NCBI RefSeq assembly: GCF_000733935.1 | Contig: NZ_JPON01000001.1 | Location: forward strand, 4,271,163-4,335,162 | Direction of reading: 5' to 3' | DNA: 64,000 nt | Source of the DNA: Methylomarinum vadi | GTDB lineage: Bacteria; Pseudomonadota; Gammaproteobacteria; Methylococcales; Methylomonadaceae | Shown here: piece by piece, positions 38,867 to 48,086 of the stretch | Layout of the letters: the number at the start of each line of letters is the position of its first letter | Numbering within the stretch: the first letter of the stretch is position 1 | Notes under the pieces: model-generated | What the model saw: the letters and a program-made list of their open reading frames with translations, nothing else | What the model was told of the DNA's origin: nothing | Database searches by the model: none | Made by a program: the position numbers and the translations under genes

Positions 38867-40411
38867 ATGAAAGACAAATTAATTATTTTCGATACCACTT
38901 TGCGCGATGGCGAGCAAAGTCCCGGCGCGTCGATGACGCGCGATGAAAAAGTCCGTATCGCCAAGGCGCTCGAACGCATGAAAGTCGATGTAATCGAAGC
39001 CGGTTTTCCGGCGGCCAGTCCCGGTGATTTCGAATCGGTGCAGACCGTGGCCGAGGCGGTTAAAGACAGCACCGTATGCGGTTTGTCTCGTGCGTTGGAT
39101 AAAGATATAGACCGGGCCGGGGAGGCCTTAAAGCGTGCCAACAGCTCGCGGATACACACCTTCATCGCGACCTCGCCGATCCATATGCAGATGAAATTGA
39201 AGATGGAGCCGGAACAAGTGATCGAATACGCGGTCCGGGCGGTAAAACGGGCGCGGCAATATACCGATAATGTCGAATTTTCCCCGGAGGATGCCGGGCG
39301 TTCCGACGAAGATTTCTTGTGCCGTATCCTGGAAGCGGTGATCGATGCCGGCGCGACCACGTTGAATATCCCCGATACCGTTGGTTACAGCGTGCCGCAG
39401 CAGTTCGGCGAAACCATCGCCAATCTGATCAAACGCATTCCGAATTCGGACAAGGCGATCTTTTCTGTGCATTGCCATAATGACTTGGGTCTGGCGGTCG
39501 CCAATTCCTTGGCCGCGGTCATGAACGGCGCACGGCAAATCGAGTGCACCATCAATGGCCTGGGCGAGCGGGCCGGTAACGCCTCGTTGGAGGAGGTGGT
39601 CATGGCGGTGCGCACGCGCCAGGATATCTTCCCTTGTTATACCGGCTTGGATACCACGCAAATCGTGACCTGTTCGAAACTGGTGTCGACCATTACCGGT
39701 TTTCCGGTGCAACCGAACAAAGCCATCGTCGGCGCCAATGCCTTCGCGCATGAATCCGGTATTCACCAGGACGGCGTGTTGAAAAGCCGGGAAACCTATG
39801 AAATCATGAAGGCCGAGGATGTCGGCTGGTCGGCCAATCGCATGGTATTGGGCAAACATTCGGGCCGCAATGCGTTCAAGAGCCGCATGAACGAATTGGG
39901 ATTCCAGTTTCACAGCGAGGAAGAATTGAACGACGCCTTTTTCCGCTTCAAGCAATTGGCGGACAAAAAACACGATATTTTCGACGAAGATCTGCAGGCG
40001 TTGATCTCGGAAGTCAGTGTCTCGGCGGAAGAGGAGAAAGTCAAACTGATTTCGTTGAAGGTTTGCTCGGAAACCGGCGAAACCCCAAATGCCACCGTCA
40101 CCATTCGGGTCGGTAGCGAAGAGCTGACCGGCAGCTCGACGGGAGGCGGCGCGGTCGATGCCAGTTTGAAGGCGATCGAGAGCCTGGTCCAGACCGGGGC
40201 CTCGTTGGAACTGTATTCGGTCAACAATATCACTACCGGAACCGATGCCCAGGGCGAGGTGACGGTGCGGCTGGACAAGGCCGGACGCATCGTCAACGGC
40301 CTGGGCGCCGATACCGATATTGTGATCGCTTCCGCCAAGGCCTATATCAATGCCGTTAATAAGTTGCAGTCGCCCGAGTACAGGCAGCATCCGCAAATCG
40401 GCGATGTGTAA
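38867..40411 (+). CDS. leuA: 2-isopropylmalate synthase
   Basis: The 514 aa enzyme condenses acetyl-CoA with 2-oxoisovalerate, the first committed step to leucine. The start at 38867 ([20 protein letters not shown]) has GGAG six bases upstream; a start five codons earlier does not. Metal ligands and signatures [30 protein letters not shown] and [14 protein letters not shown] are intact. The C-terminal LeuA dimer domain, which binds leucine for feedback inhibition, runs from about 375 ([20 protein letters not shown]). Confidence 0.97.
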   Translation: MKDKLIIFDTTLRDGEQSPGASMTRDEKVRIAKALERMKVDVIEAGFPAASPGDFESVQTVAEAVKDSTVCGLSRALDKDIDRAGEALKRANSSRIHTFIATSPIHMQMKLKMEPEQVIEYAVRAVKRARQYTDNVEFSPEDAGRSDEDFLCRILEAVIDAGATTLNIPDTVGYSVPQQFGETIANLIKRIPNSDKAIFSVHCHNDLGLAVANSLAAVMNGARQIECTINGLGERAGNASLEEVVMAVRTRQDIFPCYTGLDTTQIVTCSKLVSTITGFPVQPNKAIVGANAFAHESGIHQDGVLKSRETYEIMKAEDVGWSANRMVLGKHSGRNAFKSRMNELGFQFHSEEELNDAFFRFKQLADKKHDIFDEDLQALISEVSVSAEEEKVKLISLKVCSETGETPNATVTIRVGSEELTGSSTGGGAVDASLKAIESLVQTGASLELYSVNNITTGTDAQGEVTVRLDKAGRIVNGLGADTDIVIASAKAYINAVNKLQSPEYRQHPQIGDV

Positions 40412-40421
40412 GCGTTGAGCG

Positions 40422-41153
40422 ATGGCGTCTGATTCCGTAGTCGATGACGAGACTCGTCTGCAATATTTGCAGGCGATGGGAATAGAGGTTTGGGTTCCCA
40501 GGCGGAATCGGGCTGCCGTGTCGATCGAACCAGTTGAAGCCGCTGTTGAGCCCAAACAGCAAGAGGAAACAATCGAAAACGTCGCAGAAATGCCCGTGGA
40601 GGATAACTGGGACGATCTGGAACGCCAAGTGGCCGCATGCCGACGTTGTCAATTATGTGAAACCCGAACGCAAACTGTGTTCGGTAGCGGCAACAAGCAA
40701 GCCGACTGGATGTTGATCGGTGAGGCGCCGGGACAAAGCGAGGATTTGGAAGGCAAGCCCTTTGTCGGCAAGGCGGGGCAATTATTGACGGAAATGATCC
40801 GGGCCATGGGTCTGTCCCGCGACCAGGTTTTTATCGCCAACGTCTTGAAGTGTCGTCCTCCCGGCAATCGCGATCCCAAAAGCGATGAAGTGGAGGCTTG
40901 CCGTGAATTCCTGCAACGGCAAATCGCCCTGGTTCAACCGAGGATCATTTTGGCCGTCGGTCGCATCGCCGCGCAAAATCTGCTGCAAACGCAGGATCCC
41001 CTGGCAAAATTGCGTTCCGTCGTTCATAAACTGGATAACATTCCCTTAATTGTGATATATCATCCTGCCTACCTGTTACGCTCGCCGTTGGAAAAACGCA
41101 AGGCTTGGGAGGATTTACAATTTGCAATGAAGACTTTTAAGGGTTTGAACTAA
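40422..41153 (+). CDS. Family 4 uracil-DNA glycosylase
   Basis: This 243 aa protein has the UDG motif GEAPGQSEDLEGKPFVGKAGQLL and cysteines in CRRCQLC, LKCRPPGNRD and EACREF that fit the iron-sulfur cluster of family 4 enzymes. The C-terminal YHPAYLLRSP is the second catalytic motif. It removes uracil from DNA to start base excision repair. The first 70 residues are an acidic, low-similarity N-terminal extension. It starts ten bases after leuA. Confidence 0.92.
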   Translation: MASDSVVDDETRLQYLQAMGIEVWVPRRNRAAVSIEPVEAAVEPKQQEETIENVAEMPVEDNWDDLERQVAACRRCQLCETRTQTVFGSGNKQADWMLIGEAPGQSEDLEGKPFVGKAGQLLTEMIRAMGLSRDQVFIANVLKCRPPGNRDPKSDEVEACREFLQRQIALVQPRIILAVGRIAAQNLLQTQDPLAKLRSVVHKLDNIPLIVIYHPAYLLRSPLEKRKAWEDLQFAMKTFKGLN

Positions 41154-41258
41154 TCTATGTATAAATTTTTTCAAAAAATGAAAGATGTATTGGTATACGA
41201 TGCCGATCGAGAATTTTACGCCAAGGTTTTTCCCGGTTCCGTTTCCCGCAAGGATTTG

Positions 41259-41711
41259 ATGAAAATTCGGCGTATGGATGCCGCCGATTTACCCGCTGTA
41301 TTGGCTATCGAGGAAAACAATTATAATTATCCTTGGTCGGAAAATATCTTTATGGATTGTTTGCGTGCGCTCAATTACAGCTGCTGGGTATGCGAGGAAG
41401 GGAAGGGTTCTGTCATTGGATACTGCATCGTCTCGATCGCGGCCGGCGAAGCGCACGTGATGAATTTATGCGTCGATCCCGCTGCTCAAGGCCAGGGAGC
41501 CGGCAAGAAGATGCTGGAACATATGATAGACAAGGCCCGCTCTAGGGCGGAAAAAATTTTTCTGGAAGTCAGGCCTTCCAACCTTAAGGCCATTAAGTTG
41601 TATAAAAGCTTAGGTTTTAATGAAATCGGAACTCGCAAGGACTATTATCCGGCATTAAACGGCCGGGAAGATGCACTCATGCTGGCTTTGGATTTGGTGC
41701 CGATGTTATAA
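41259..41711 (+). CDS. rimI: Ribosomal protein S18 alanine N-acetyltransferase
   Basis: The GNAT-fold enzyme acetylates the N-terminal alanine of S18. I chose the ATG at 41259 (MKIRRMDAADLPAVLAIEE), which gives 150 aa, close to E. coli RimI (148 aa), and has AAGGA five bases upstream. The frame is open back to an ATG at 41157, so a 34-residue extension is possible. Motifs are NYPWSENIF, VDPAAQGQGAGKKMLEHMI (acetyl-CoA loop) and LEVRPSNLKAIKLYKSLGF. Confidence 0.9.
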   Translation: MKIRRMDAADLPAVLAIEENNYNYPWSENIFMDCLRALNYSCWVCEEGKGSVIGYCIVSIAAGEAHVMNLCVDPAAQGQGAGKKMLEHMIDKARSRAEKIFLEVRPSNLKAIKLYKSLGFNEIGTRKDYYPALNGREDALMLALDLVPML

Positions 41712-41725
41712 GTCAACCGGCGGGC

Positions 41726-41757
41726 AAAAAAATCCCCGGCAATTGCTGACCGGGGAA
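41726..41757 (-). terminator. Rho-independent terminator on the minus strand
   Basis: On the minus strand CCCCGG and CCGGGG form a stem with a short loop followed by ATTTTTTT. It lies directly after the small membrane-protein gene on the same strand. Read on the plus strand the T-run becomes an A-run before the stem, so it does not terminate rimI efficiently. Confidence 0.8.
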
Positions 41758-41786
41758 CAGGAGGAGCATATGAGTTCGGACTGGAA

Positions 41787-41963
41787 TTAACGGGATGACA
41801 AGTTTTCAGCATGGTCAAGACGTCTGTTGTTAAGGTCGATATTGGCTAACAGGGCGGCTGTCGCGAACAAGACAGTGGAGAGAATGAATTCCCCCGATAT
41901 AAAGCCGAATATGGCGACCATGGATAACAGGCCGTTAACAATGTCTTTGGGTAAATTTTTCAT
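41787..41963 (-). CDS. Small hydrophobic membrane protein
   Basis: This 58 aa product begins MKNLPKDIVNGLLSMVAIFG and has one or two membrane segments (IVNGLLSMVAIFGFI and FILSTVLFATAALLANI), ending in a charged tail (LNNRRLDHAENLSSR). The overlapping plus-strand frame is less convincing, because a proper terminator follows this minus-strand frame. I do not recognise the family. An in-frame start 18 codons upstream exists but is less likely. Confidence 0.55.
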   Translation of the reverse strand: MKNLPKDIVNGLLSMVAIFGFISGEFILSTVLFATAALLANIDLNNRRLDHAENLSSR

Positions 41964-42186
41964 AATTTTTGTTGCTATTACTCTCGTAGTTGTCGAAAAA
42001 ATTGCCGGAATAATCATAAGCGAGTTATTTTTTCCGGCGCCGGAATCGGTTCTTATCGTTTCGAAGCAAAACCATTCCAGTTGGTAAATACTATAGTAGT
42101 CGATTGAATGGTAAACAATAGTGCTTTTTGTGTTTACATTGTTTACTAATAGTTTGCAATGTGAGTGGGAAGACTGATTAAATCAG

Positions 42187-42747
42187 TTAATGCAGGGAGT
42201 CTTTTAGCGCAGGGACGTTTGCTTCCGGAAGCCTGATCCTGATGCGGATTTTCTCGCCGAAATCCTGGGCCAGTACGTGTCCGTCCAGTTTTTTCAATTG
42301 ATATTCCAGAATTTGCATCTGGTTATATTCCAGCGTCAAATCGAGTTCCGCCATCGCGACATAGTCGGCAATGTCCGCCGCCTCGATGACTTTTTTGGCG
42401 CAATTGCCGTAAGCCCGGGTCAGTCCGCCCGCGCCCAGCTTGATACCCCCGAAATAACGGACGACGACGATGATGGCGTTCATCAGGTCCTTGCCTTCGA
42501 GATGTTGAAAGATCGGTTTGCCGGCCGTGCCGGAGGGTTCGCCGGCATCGTAAAAGCGGCAGATCAGCCCTTTATCGGTGGTCATGCGATAGGCGAAGAC
42601 GATATGGTTGGCATTCGGATGTTGTTCGTGCAACTGCTGTAATAAAGCATGAATTTCCTGTTCCGACTGACAAGGACTGATGACGCCGATGAAACGGGAT
42701 TTCTTGATGATGTCTTCGGCCGTGGCCGGTTGTTTGACAATTTTCAC
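42187..42747 (-). CDS. yigZ: YigZ/IMPACT family protein
   Basis: The 186 aa protein belongs to the UPF0029/IMPACT family. Marks are KKSRFIGVISPCQSEQEI, HIVFAYRM, FYDAGEPSGTAGKPIFQHLEG and VVVRYFGGIKLGAGGLTRAYGNCAKKV. The fold resembles domain IV of elongation factor G; in eukaryotes IMPACT regulates Gcn2, but the bacterial function is unclear. It lies 23 bases before the ABC ATPase gene on the map but downstream of it in transcription. Confidence 0.9.
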   Translation of the reverse strand: MKIVKQPATAEDIIKKSRFIGVISPCQSEQEIHALLQQLHEQHPNANHIVFAYRMTTDKGLICRFYDAGEPSGTAGKPIFQHLEGKDLMNAIIVVVRYFGGIKLGAGGLTRAYGNCAKKVIEAADIADYVAMAELDLTLEYNQMQILEYQLKKLDGHVLAQDFGEKIRIRIRLPEANVPALKDSLH

Positions 42748-42770
42748 GGGTTTTTAACGAGTAGGTTATC

Positions 42771-43514
42771 TTACAGTAATTGTTTGATGGCGGGGTGATG
42801 GTTGAGTAGTCGCTCGCGAAAGGCTTCGATGGCTTTTTCGTCGTTACGCTGTTTTCGGTCGATGGTAACCGGAATCTGGTCGACGACTCGCATCGGCGGG
42901 GCGGACAGAAAAACCAGACGGTCGGCGAGCGCGATCGCTTCGCGCAGGTCATGGGTGACGAACAAGACCGTATGCGGACGTTGTCCCCAAAGCTGCAATA
43001 ATAATTCTCGGACTTGGCGGGCGGTGGGAGCATCCAGCGAAACGAAAGGTTCGTCCATCAGCAGGATGTCCGGGTCGATGGCGAAGGCACGGATAATAGA
43101 TACGCGCCGGCTCATGCCCAGCGATAAATGTTCCGGATAGGCATGTTGCGCCGACGTTAATTGCATGGCATCCAGCAATGAGTCCAGCAGACCGCTCGGG
43201 AGCGGTCGGTCGGTGGCCAGTTCGATGTTTTCTCTAACGGTATGCCAGGGCAGTAGCCGGGGGTTTTGGAACACATAGCCGATGCGTGGCGTTTTATGTC
43301 GTTTTCCCAGTTCTATTTCGCCCTCATAGTGTTCGTCCAGCCCGGCAATGAGGTTCAATAACGTGGTCTTGCCGCAACCGGAAGGACCGACCAGGCAGAC
43401 AAACTCATTATCGGAAACCGTAAAGTTTAGGTCGGCAATGGCTCGGTGAGGCGGTTGCAGATGGCTTTTGGCCGGATAGGTTTTGTCGCGAATGGCGATA
43501 TGAATCGCGGTCAT
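42771..43514 (-). CDS. ABC importer ATP-binding protein (nitrate/sulfonate/taurine type)
   Basis: This 247 aa ATPase starts at the ATG at 43514 (MTAIHIAIRDKTYPAKSH), overlapping the permease stop by four bases; a longer frame upstream only shadows the permease gene. Walker A is GPSGCGKTTLLNLIAGL, Walker B ILLMDEPFVSLD, and the switch His is in THDLREAIALADR. The signature reads LSLGMSRRVSI in place of LSGGQ, a noticeable deviation. It energises uptake through the two upstream partners. Confidence 0.92.
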   Translation of the reverse strand: MTAIHIAIRDKTYPAKSHLQPPHRAIADLNFTVSDNEFVCLVGPSGCGKTTLLNLIAGLDEHYEGEIELGKRHKTPRIGYVFQNPRLLPWHTVRENIELATDRPLPSGLLDSLLDAMQLTSAQHAYPEHLSLGMSRRVSIIRAFAIDPDILLMDEPFVSLDAPTARQVRELLLQLWGQRPHTVLFVTHDLREAIALADRLVFLSAPPMRVVDQIPVTIDRKQRNDEKAIEAFRERLLNHHPAIKQLL

Positions 43515-44272
43515 CGGCGCCACCTCTGCGCTTTCTTGTCCAGCGGTTTCAATATTAGTAATTCGATCAGTTGAATCATCGTGACGAAGGCGATCGTATA
43601 GGCCAGGATGCTGGCGACATCGAACAATTGAAAGAAAAGGTGCAGTTGATAACCCATACCGTTGCTGCGTCCCAGCAATTCTACGACCAGGATGATTTTC
43701 CAGATCAATGCCAAGCCGGAGCGGGTGGCCGCCATGACGAAGGGGTGTAATTGCGGCCAAATGACATGGATAAAGGTTTTCTTGCGGCCGAAGCGGTAGC
43801 ATTGCGCCATTTCCAACAGGTCCTTGTCCAATGCTCGGGTGCCTTCGCGGATCGTGACGATAACATTGGGCAGTTTATTGATGACGACGGCCAGGATCGC
43901 CGCGGACTCGACCAGCCCGAACCAGACATAGCAGAGGATGATCGTTACCAGCGCCGGAATGTTCAGGAAAATCACCAGCCAATTGTCGAAAAAGGCATCC
44001 AGGCGTTGATTTTTTCCCAGTACAACCCCTAAGGCGCAGCCGATCAACATGGCCAGCGTGAAACTGACGATCAGTCTGAGCAGGGTGATGCCGAGGTGAT
44101 AAGGCAATTCGCCGGACTCGATCGCTTGCCACAATACTTGCGCCACCACCGCCGGTGTTGGCAAGGTATTGCTCTGCAAAAAGATGGCGAGTAACTGCCA
44201 GAGTGTCAGCAGTAACAGCAATGAGAGTAGCGCCAGAATTTTCGGTTGTTGCAGAATTGACTGGGTCGGCAT
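43511..44272 (-). CDS. ABC importer permease (nitrate/sulfonate/taurine type)
   Basis: This inner-membrane protein of about 253 aa has six segments and the binding-protein-dependent transport signature around EMAQCYRFGRKKTFIHVIWPQL, where it docks with the ATPase. The ATG at 44272 follows AAGGGA; a GTG five codons earlier is possible. It lies between the substrate-binding protein and the ATPase. Confidence 0.92.
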   Translation of the reverse strand: MPTQSILQQPKILALLSLLLLLTLWQLLAIFLQSNTLPTPAVVAQVLWQAIESGELPYHLGITLLRLIVSFTLAMLIGCALGVVLGKNQRLDAFFDNWLVIFLNIPALVTIILCYVWFGLVESAAILAVVINKLPNVIVTIREGTRALDKDLLEMAQCYRFGRKKTFIHVIWPQLHPFVMAATRSGLALIWKIILVVELLGRSNGMGYQLHLFFQLFDVASILAYTIAFVTMIQLIELLILKPLDKKAQRWRR

Positions 44273-44279
44273 GTTTCCC

Positions 44280-45245
44280 TTAATCACGTTGCCAGAAAGT
44301 GCCGGCTTGCAGTTGTTCCGACGAACCGGTCAATTTGTTCCCGCTAAGCCGGCGTAATAATTGGTAGATTTTTTCCGCCGCGAGCTGGTTGGCTTTTCCC
44401 CATTTTTGCACCCTGCCTTCGCAATAGCGTTGGCGCAGCATATCTTGAGTGGCGCTATCCTTGGCTTTGGTTAACGGGATAATTTTAGCCCAGGTCGTAT
44501 CGGAGCGGCATAGCCGGTCTTTGGCTTCGGCCGTCAATTGGAGAAATTCGGCGATGGCCTGTTGATGTCGATTTGCCCACGATTGACGAAAGACATAGCC
44601 GAGGCTGGGCACTTGTTCCTCGATACCGAGTTGGCGCAGAATTTCGGCGCCATCGAGGATTTGACGGAAGCCCTTGGCTTCCAGGCGAGCGGCAAAATGC
44701 CAATAATTGATGACGGCATCGATACGTTGCTGCAACAGTTGTTGGTTCAGTAATGGCGGCGCGCCGTAGACCTTGGTGACGGCGTCGTCCAACTCGATGT
44801 TTTGCCGCTGACCGAGGGCTTGCAGCAACAGCCAGTTTTTGTCCAGTTCGCCGCCGGCGATACCGAGCTTTTTGCCTTGCAGTTCTGTTAGGGTTTGTAT
44901 CGGACTGTCGGCGGGTACCACCAGGGCGCCGGAGGTATTGGAGTAAGGATAAAAGGTATAATCCGAACCGCCGGCACGCATTCGGGAGACCCAGATCCAG
45001 TCGGAGACGATCAGGTCGACAGCCTTCGATTGCAGGGCGATTTTGCCGGCCTGGGGATTGGCCATCGGGATGATTTGCAGCTCGAAACCGGCGTTGGCCA
45101 GTAAATTTTCTTTGTTTAGCGCTGCCAGTTCCCAGTTTACCGTGCCGAAAGCCAGAGCCCCGATCCTGATTAGGGTTTTGTCCCCGGCCATGCCGGTGCT
45201 GGAGAGCAAGAAGGCGAAAAGCCATAGCGTCAATTTGAATTTCAT
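44280..45245 (-). CDS. ABC importer substrate-binding protein
   Basis: This 321 aa periplasmic protein has a signal peptide (MKFKLTLWLFAFLLSSTGMAG) and the NMT1/SsuA-type fold. Visible parts are PQAGKIALQSKAVDLIVSDWIWVSRMRAGG and VVPADSPIQTLTELQGKKLGIAGG. The SsuA/TauA family binds sulfonates, nitrate, pyrimidines or small aromatic ligands; the sequence does not decide which. It is the first gene of the importer operon and is divergent from moaA with a 116-base gap. Confidence 0.88.
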   Translation of the reverse strand: MKFKLTLWLFAFLLSSTGMAGDKTLIRIGALAFGTVNWELAALNKENLLANAGFELQIIPMANPQAGKIALQSKAVDLIVSDWIWVSRMRAGGSDYTFYPYSNTSGALVVPADSPIQTLTELQGKKLGIAGGELDKNWLLLQALGQRQNIELDDAVTKVYGAPPLLNQQLLQQRIDAVINYWHFAARLEAKGFRQILDGAEILRQLGIEEQVPSLGYVFRQSWANRHQQAIAEFLQLTAEAKDRLCRSDTTWAKIIPLTKAKDSATQDMLRQRYCEGRVQKWGKANQLAAEKIYQLLRRLSGNKLTGSSEQLQAGTFWQRD

Positions 45246-45361
45246 AACGAACAATGTTTGCTGAGAGTGGTCTTAAGCAATATTTTAACGTACCCAGGGG
45301 AAGGGCGAGAATGTTTGTCATAATATGGTAATATGTTTGACCTAAATTTCGACCCCGAGCC

Positions 45362-46369
45362 ATGAGCGAGATTCCATCTTCCAACCAATTAATCGATCGT
45401 TTCGGCCGTAAAGTGACCTATTTGCGCGTGTCGGTGACCGATCGTTGCGATTTCCGTTGTCAGTACTGCATGGCGGAAGATATGACCTTTCTGCCGCGGG
45501 CGCAGATTTTGACTCTGGAGGAAATACATTTTATTTGTCGTGCTTTCGTGGAGCTGGGCGTGGTCAAGATTCGCATTACCGGCGGCGAGCCGTTGGTGCG
45601 TAACGGTGTGTTGGGCTTGCTTCGGCAACTCGGCCGTATCGATGGGTTGAACGAGCTGGTCATGACCACCAATGCCTCGAAATTAGGGCGCATGGCGACG
45701 GATATTCGCCAAGCGGGTGTCAAGCGCGTCAATATCAGCCTTGACTCCTTGAGCAAGGAAAAATTTCGAAAAATCACCCGAACCGGTCATTTGGAAACAG
45801 TGCTGCAAGGCATACAGGCGGCAAGGCAGGCCGGTTTCGAACGTATCAAAATCAATGCGGTGATCCTAAAAAACCGTAATCATGACGAAGTCGTCGACTT
45901 GGTACGGTTTGCCGTCGATAACGATATCGACATCAGTTTTATCGAGGAAATGCCGTTGGGAATGATCGACAGCCACGATCGCGGCGAAATGTATTATTCC
46001 AGTGACTCGATCAAACACGATTTGTCCGCCCACTTTACCTTGTTGCCGTTACTCGACACCACCGGGGGGCCTTCCGTTTATTTCCGGGTACAGGGCTGCG
46101 AGACGCGCGTGGGATTTATTTCGCCCCATAGCGCCAATTTTTGCGCGAGTTGCAACCGCGTGCGTTTGACCGCCGAAGGGCGGTTGTTGCTGTGTCTTGG
46201 CAACGAACATTCGCTCGACTTGAAGCGGGTGGTCAGGGCCAATCCGGGCGATATGGCGGTACTGAAACACGCCATAATCGAGGCAATGACGATTAAGCCG
46301 GAACGACATGAATTCAATATTAACGAACAGCCTGTTATCATGCGCCACATGAACGCCACAGGCGGTTAG
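45362..46369 (+). CDS. moaA: GTP 3',8-cyclase MoaA
   Basis: The 335 aa radical-SAM enzyme starts molybdenum cofactor synthesis from GTP with MoaC. The N-terminal SAM cluster is CDFRCQYC (about 29-36) and the C-terminal cluster is formed by CASCNRVRLTAEGRLLLC. RITGGEPLVR and NISLDSLSKEKFRKITR are typical. The very C-terminal GG that family members use lies in NATGG. No other Moco gene is adjacent. Confidence 0.96.
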   Translation: MSEIPSSNQLIDRFGRKVTYLRVSVTDRCDFRCQYCMAEDMTFLPRAQILTLEEIHFICRAFVELGVVKIRITGGEPLVRNGVLGLLRQLGRIDGLNELVMTTNASKLGRMATDIRQAGVKRVNISLDSLSKEKFRKITRTGHLETVLQGIQAARQAGFERIKINAVILKNRNHDEVVDLVRFAVDNDIDISFIEEMPLGMIDSHDRGEMYYSSDSIKHDLSAHFTLLPLLDTTGGPSVYFRVQGCETRVGFISPHSANFCASCNRVRLTAEGRLLLCLGNEHSLDLKRVVRANPGDMAVLKHAIIEAMTIKPERHEFNINEQPVIMRHMNATGG

Positions 46370-46417
46370 TCTGGCGCCGGTCCGAGTGTTTTCTCTGTTT
46401 TTTCAGCAGGAGGAATG

Positions 46418-46771
46418 ATGAGTCATAATAAAACCGACCAATTGATTGCCGAGGCGCGGCGCTATAAAGAGGAGAGGGAGAAAGGTTACCGCGAACAAGC
46501 CTTGAAGCTTTACCCCTGGGTTTGCGGCCGTTGCGCGCGCGAGTTCACCCATAAAAATCTGAGCGAGTTGACGGTGCATCATCGCGACCATAATCATGAC
46601 AATAACCCGCAGGACGGCAGCAACTGGGAGCTGTTGTGTTTGTACTGCCATGACAACGAGCACCAACGCTTCGAGGAATTCGTGCGCTATGGCGGCTCTT
46701 CGAGCGACAATAAGTCGTCGAGCGGAACGTTCAATCCGTTTGCCGACCTGAAAAACATGATGAAGCAATAG
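46418..46771 (+). CDS. YajD-like HNH nuclease family protein
   Basis: This 117 aa protein has an HNH core: CGRCAREF, then LTVHHRDHNHDNNPQDGSNWELLCLYCHDNEH, with four zinc-binding cysteines. The ATG at 46418 fits the AGGAGG site better than the one at 46415. E. coli YajD (115 aa) has the same plan; its cellular role is not established. The last part (residues 90-117) is Ser/Asn-rich and flexible. Confidence 0.9.
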   Translation: MSHNKTDQLIAEARRYKEEREKGYREQALKLYPWVCGRCAREFTHKNLSELTVHHRDHNHDNNPQDGSNWELLCLYCHDNEHQRFEEFVRYGGSSSDNKSSSGTFNPFADLKNMMKQ

Positions 46772-46777
46772 CTCGTG

Positions 46778-47350
46778 ATGGCAAAATGCCCCTGGGCACT
46801 TGCCTCAAAATTGGAAGAACACTATCACGACCATGAATGGGGCGTGCCGGTGCATGATGACCGCTTGTTGTTCGAATTCTTGATTTTGGAAGGGGCCCAG
46901 GCCGGGCTAAGCTGGCGTACCGTGCTGGCCAAGCGAGAAGCCTACCGCGACGCCTTCGACGGTTTCGATGTCGCAACCGTCGCCGCGTATGATGAAGAAC
47001 GTCTGCAACGATTATTGCAAAATCCCAATCTGATCAGAAACCGTTTGAAGCTGCAGGCCGCCATCGGCAATGCGCAAGCGTTTCTAAGGGTACAGCAACG
47101 GTTCGGCAGTTTCGATCAATTTATCTGGCAATTCGTCGATGGCAATCCTGTGCAAAACCGGTGGCAACGCATGGAAGAGGTGCCTGCGACGACGCCCGAA
47201 TCGAAAGATATGAGCCGTGCGTTGAAGGGCTTGGGTTTCAAATTTGTCGGTCCGACGATTTGTTATGCTTTCATGCAGGCCGTCGGCATGGTCAACGACC
47301 ATGTCCTTTCCTGCTATCGCCACGATCAATTAGCCCCGGAAAAATCCTGA
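46778..47350 (+). CDS. tag: DNA-3-methyladenine glycosylase I
   Basis: The 190 aa enzyme removes 3-methyladenine from alkylated DNA. Family marks are KCPWA at the start, HDHEWGVPVHDDRLLFEFLILEGAQAGLSW, and the C-terminal FKFVGPTICYAFMQAVGMVNDH, which together supply the zinc ligands. The ATG at 46778 is preferred over the GTG at 46775. It lies six bases after the HNH gene. Confidence 0.95.
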   Translation: MAKCPWALASKLEEHYHDHEWGVPVHDDRLLFEFLILEGAQAGLSWRTVLAKREAYRDAFDGFDVATVAAYDEERLQRLLQNPNLIRNRLKLQAAIGNAQAFLRVQQRFGSFDQFIWQFVDGNPVQNRWQRMEEVPATTPESKDMSRALKGLGFKFVGPTICYAFMQAVGMVNDHVLSCYRHDQLAPEKS

Positions 47351-47445
47351 TGTTCAATATTTTTCCTATCGACGCCAACCGCTATGCCACTCATTGTCAT
47401 CAGGCAATGAGTCTGGTGGACTTAGATTGCCTCGGTTATGGCTAA
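47350..47445 (+). CDS. Short frame after tag, possibly a remnant
   Basis: A 31-codon frame starts on the last base of the tag stop (TGATG) and encodes a His/Asp-containing peptide (IDANRYATHCHQAMSLVDLD). The coupling is suggestive, but the product is short and unrecognised, and IS copy 3 follows 26 bases later. It may be the remains of a longer gene. Confidence 0.25.
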   Translation: MFNIFPIDANRYATHCHQAMSLVDLDCLGYG

Positions 47446-47471
47446 AGAGTTGGAACTGGTATATGTTTAAT

Positions 47472-48057
47472 TATCCATCATAAGGTTTAAACCACCGGCT
47501 TTAGCCGGTCAGCTTTAGCTGCGATAATTTGCCCAAGGAGGTGGCGATGGACTATAGATACGGCAGCCATACGGTTTACCAAATTGAGTATCATTTTGTT
47601 TGGGTTACGAAGTATCGTTATAAAGTGCTGAAGGATGAAATAGCCGAACGAGTGAGAGACTTGGTGCGGCAGACATGCGAAGCCTTTGAGATACGGATTA
47701 TCAAAGGTGTCGTGAGCAAAGATCATGTGCACATTTTGGTGAGTGCGCCGCCGACTATGGCCCCAAGCGAAATCATGAGGCGAATCAAGGGACGAACTTC
47801 GAGCTATCTGTTCGAAGAGTTCCCGCACTTGAAAAAGCGATATTGGGGTCGACATTTTTGGGCCCGCGGTTATTTTTGCGCCACAGTGGGGCAAATGACT
47901 GATGAGATGATAAAGCAATATTTGGAGCATCACTTTGAACCTAATCCAAACGATAATTTCAAGATGGAGCCCGACTAAGACGCGTCGTTTAGTCGACGCG
48001 TATCCGGACTTTCAGTCCGTTATTGGAACCCACCCGCTTGAGCGGGTGGTTGTTTAG
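47472..48057 (+). mobile_element. IS200/IS605-type element, copy 3 (intact transposase)
   Basis: This third 586-base copy differs from the other two at the single base I could find (G at 47861 in place of A). It lies after TTTAAT between tag and the HugZ-like gene. It has the same terminal hairpins and no target duplication. Confidence 0.93.
47547..47978 (+). CDS. tnpA: IS200-type Y1 transposase, full length
   Basis: This 143 aa single-strand transposase starts at the ATG after AAGGAGG. The HUH motif is in SKDHVHILVSAPP and the probable catalytic tyrosine in MIKQYLEHH. The segment RHFWARGYFCATVG has Trp (TGG, 47859-47861) where the other two copies have TGA. It is the only copy in this window able to encode a complete enzyme without readthrough and could mobilise the others in trans. 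Confidence 0.93.
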   Translation: MDYRYGSHTVYQIEYHFVWVTKYRYKVLKDEIAERVRDLVRQTCEAFEIRIIKGVVSKDHVHILVSAPPTMAPSEIMRRIKGRTSSYLFEEFPHLKKRYWGRHFWARGYFCATVGQMTDEMIKQYLEHHFEPNPNDNFKMEPD

Positions 48058-48086
48058 TATTCCATTGGCCCGCTTGGTCAGTAAAC

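Noticed and set aside
39128..40555. 475-codon minus-strand frame opposite leuA
   Set aside because: Composition is typical of an antisense shadow in a GC-biased gene, and leuA is unambiguous.
41770..41790. Tiny plus-strand frame with a perfect AGGAGG site (MSSDWN)
   Set aside because: Six codons next to a minus-strand terminator; most likely chance, as the reverse strand explains the region better.
41827..42087. 86-codon plus-strand frame opposite the small membrane protein
   Set aside because: No ribosome site or terminator on that strand, whereas the minus-strand frame has a terminator directly after it.
43515..43802. Long N-terminal extension of the ABC ATPase
   Set aside because: It overlaps the permease gene in another frame and does not resemble ATPase sequence; the ATG at 43514 gives the family start.
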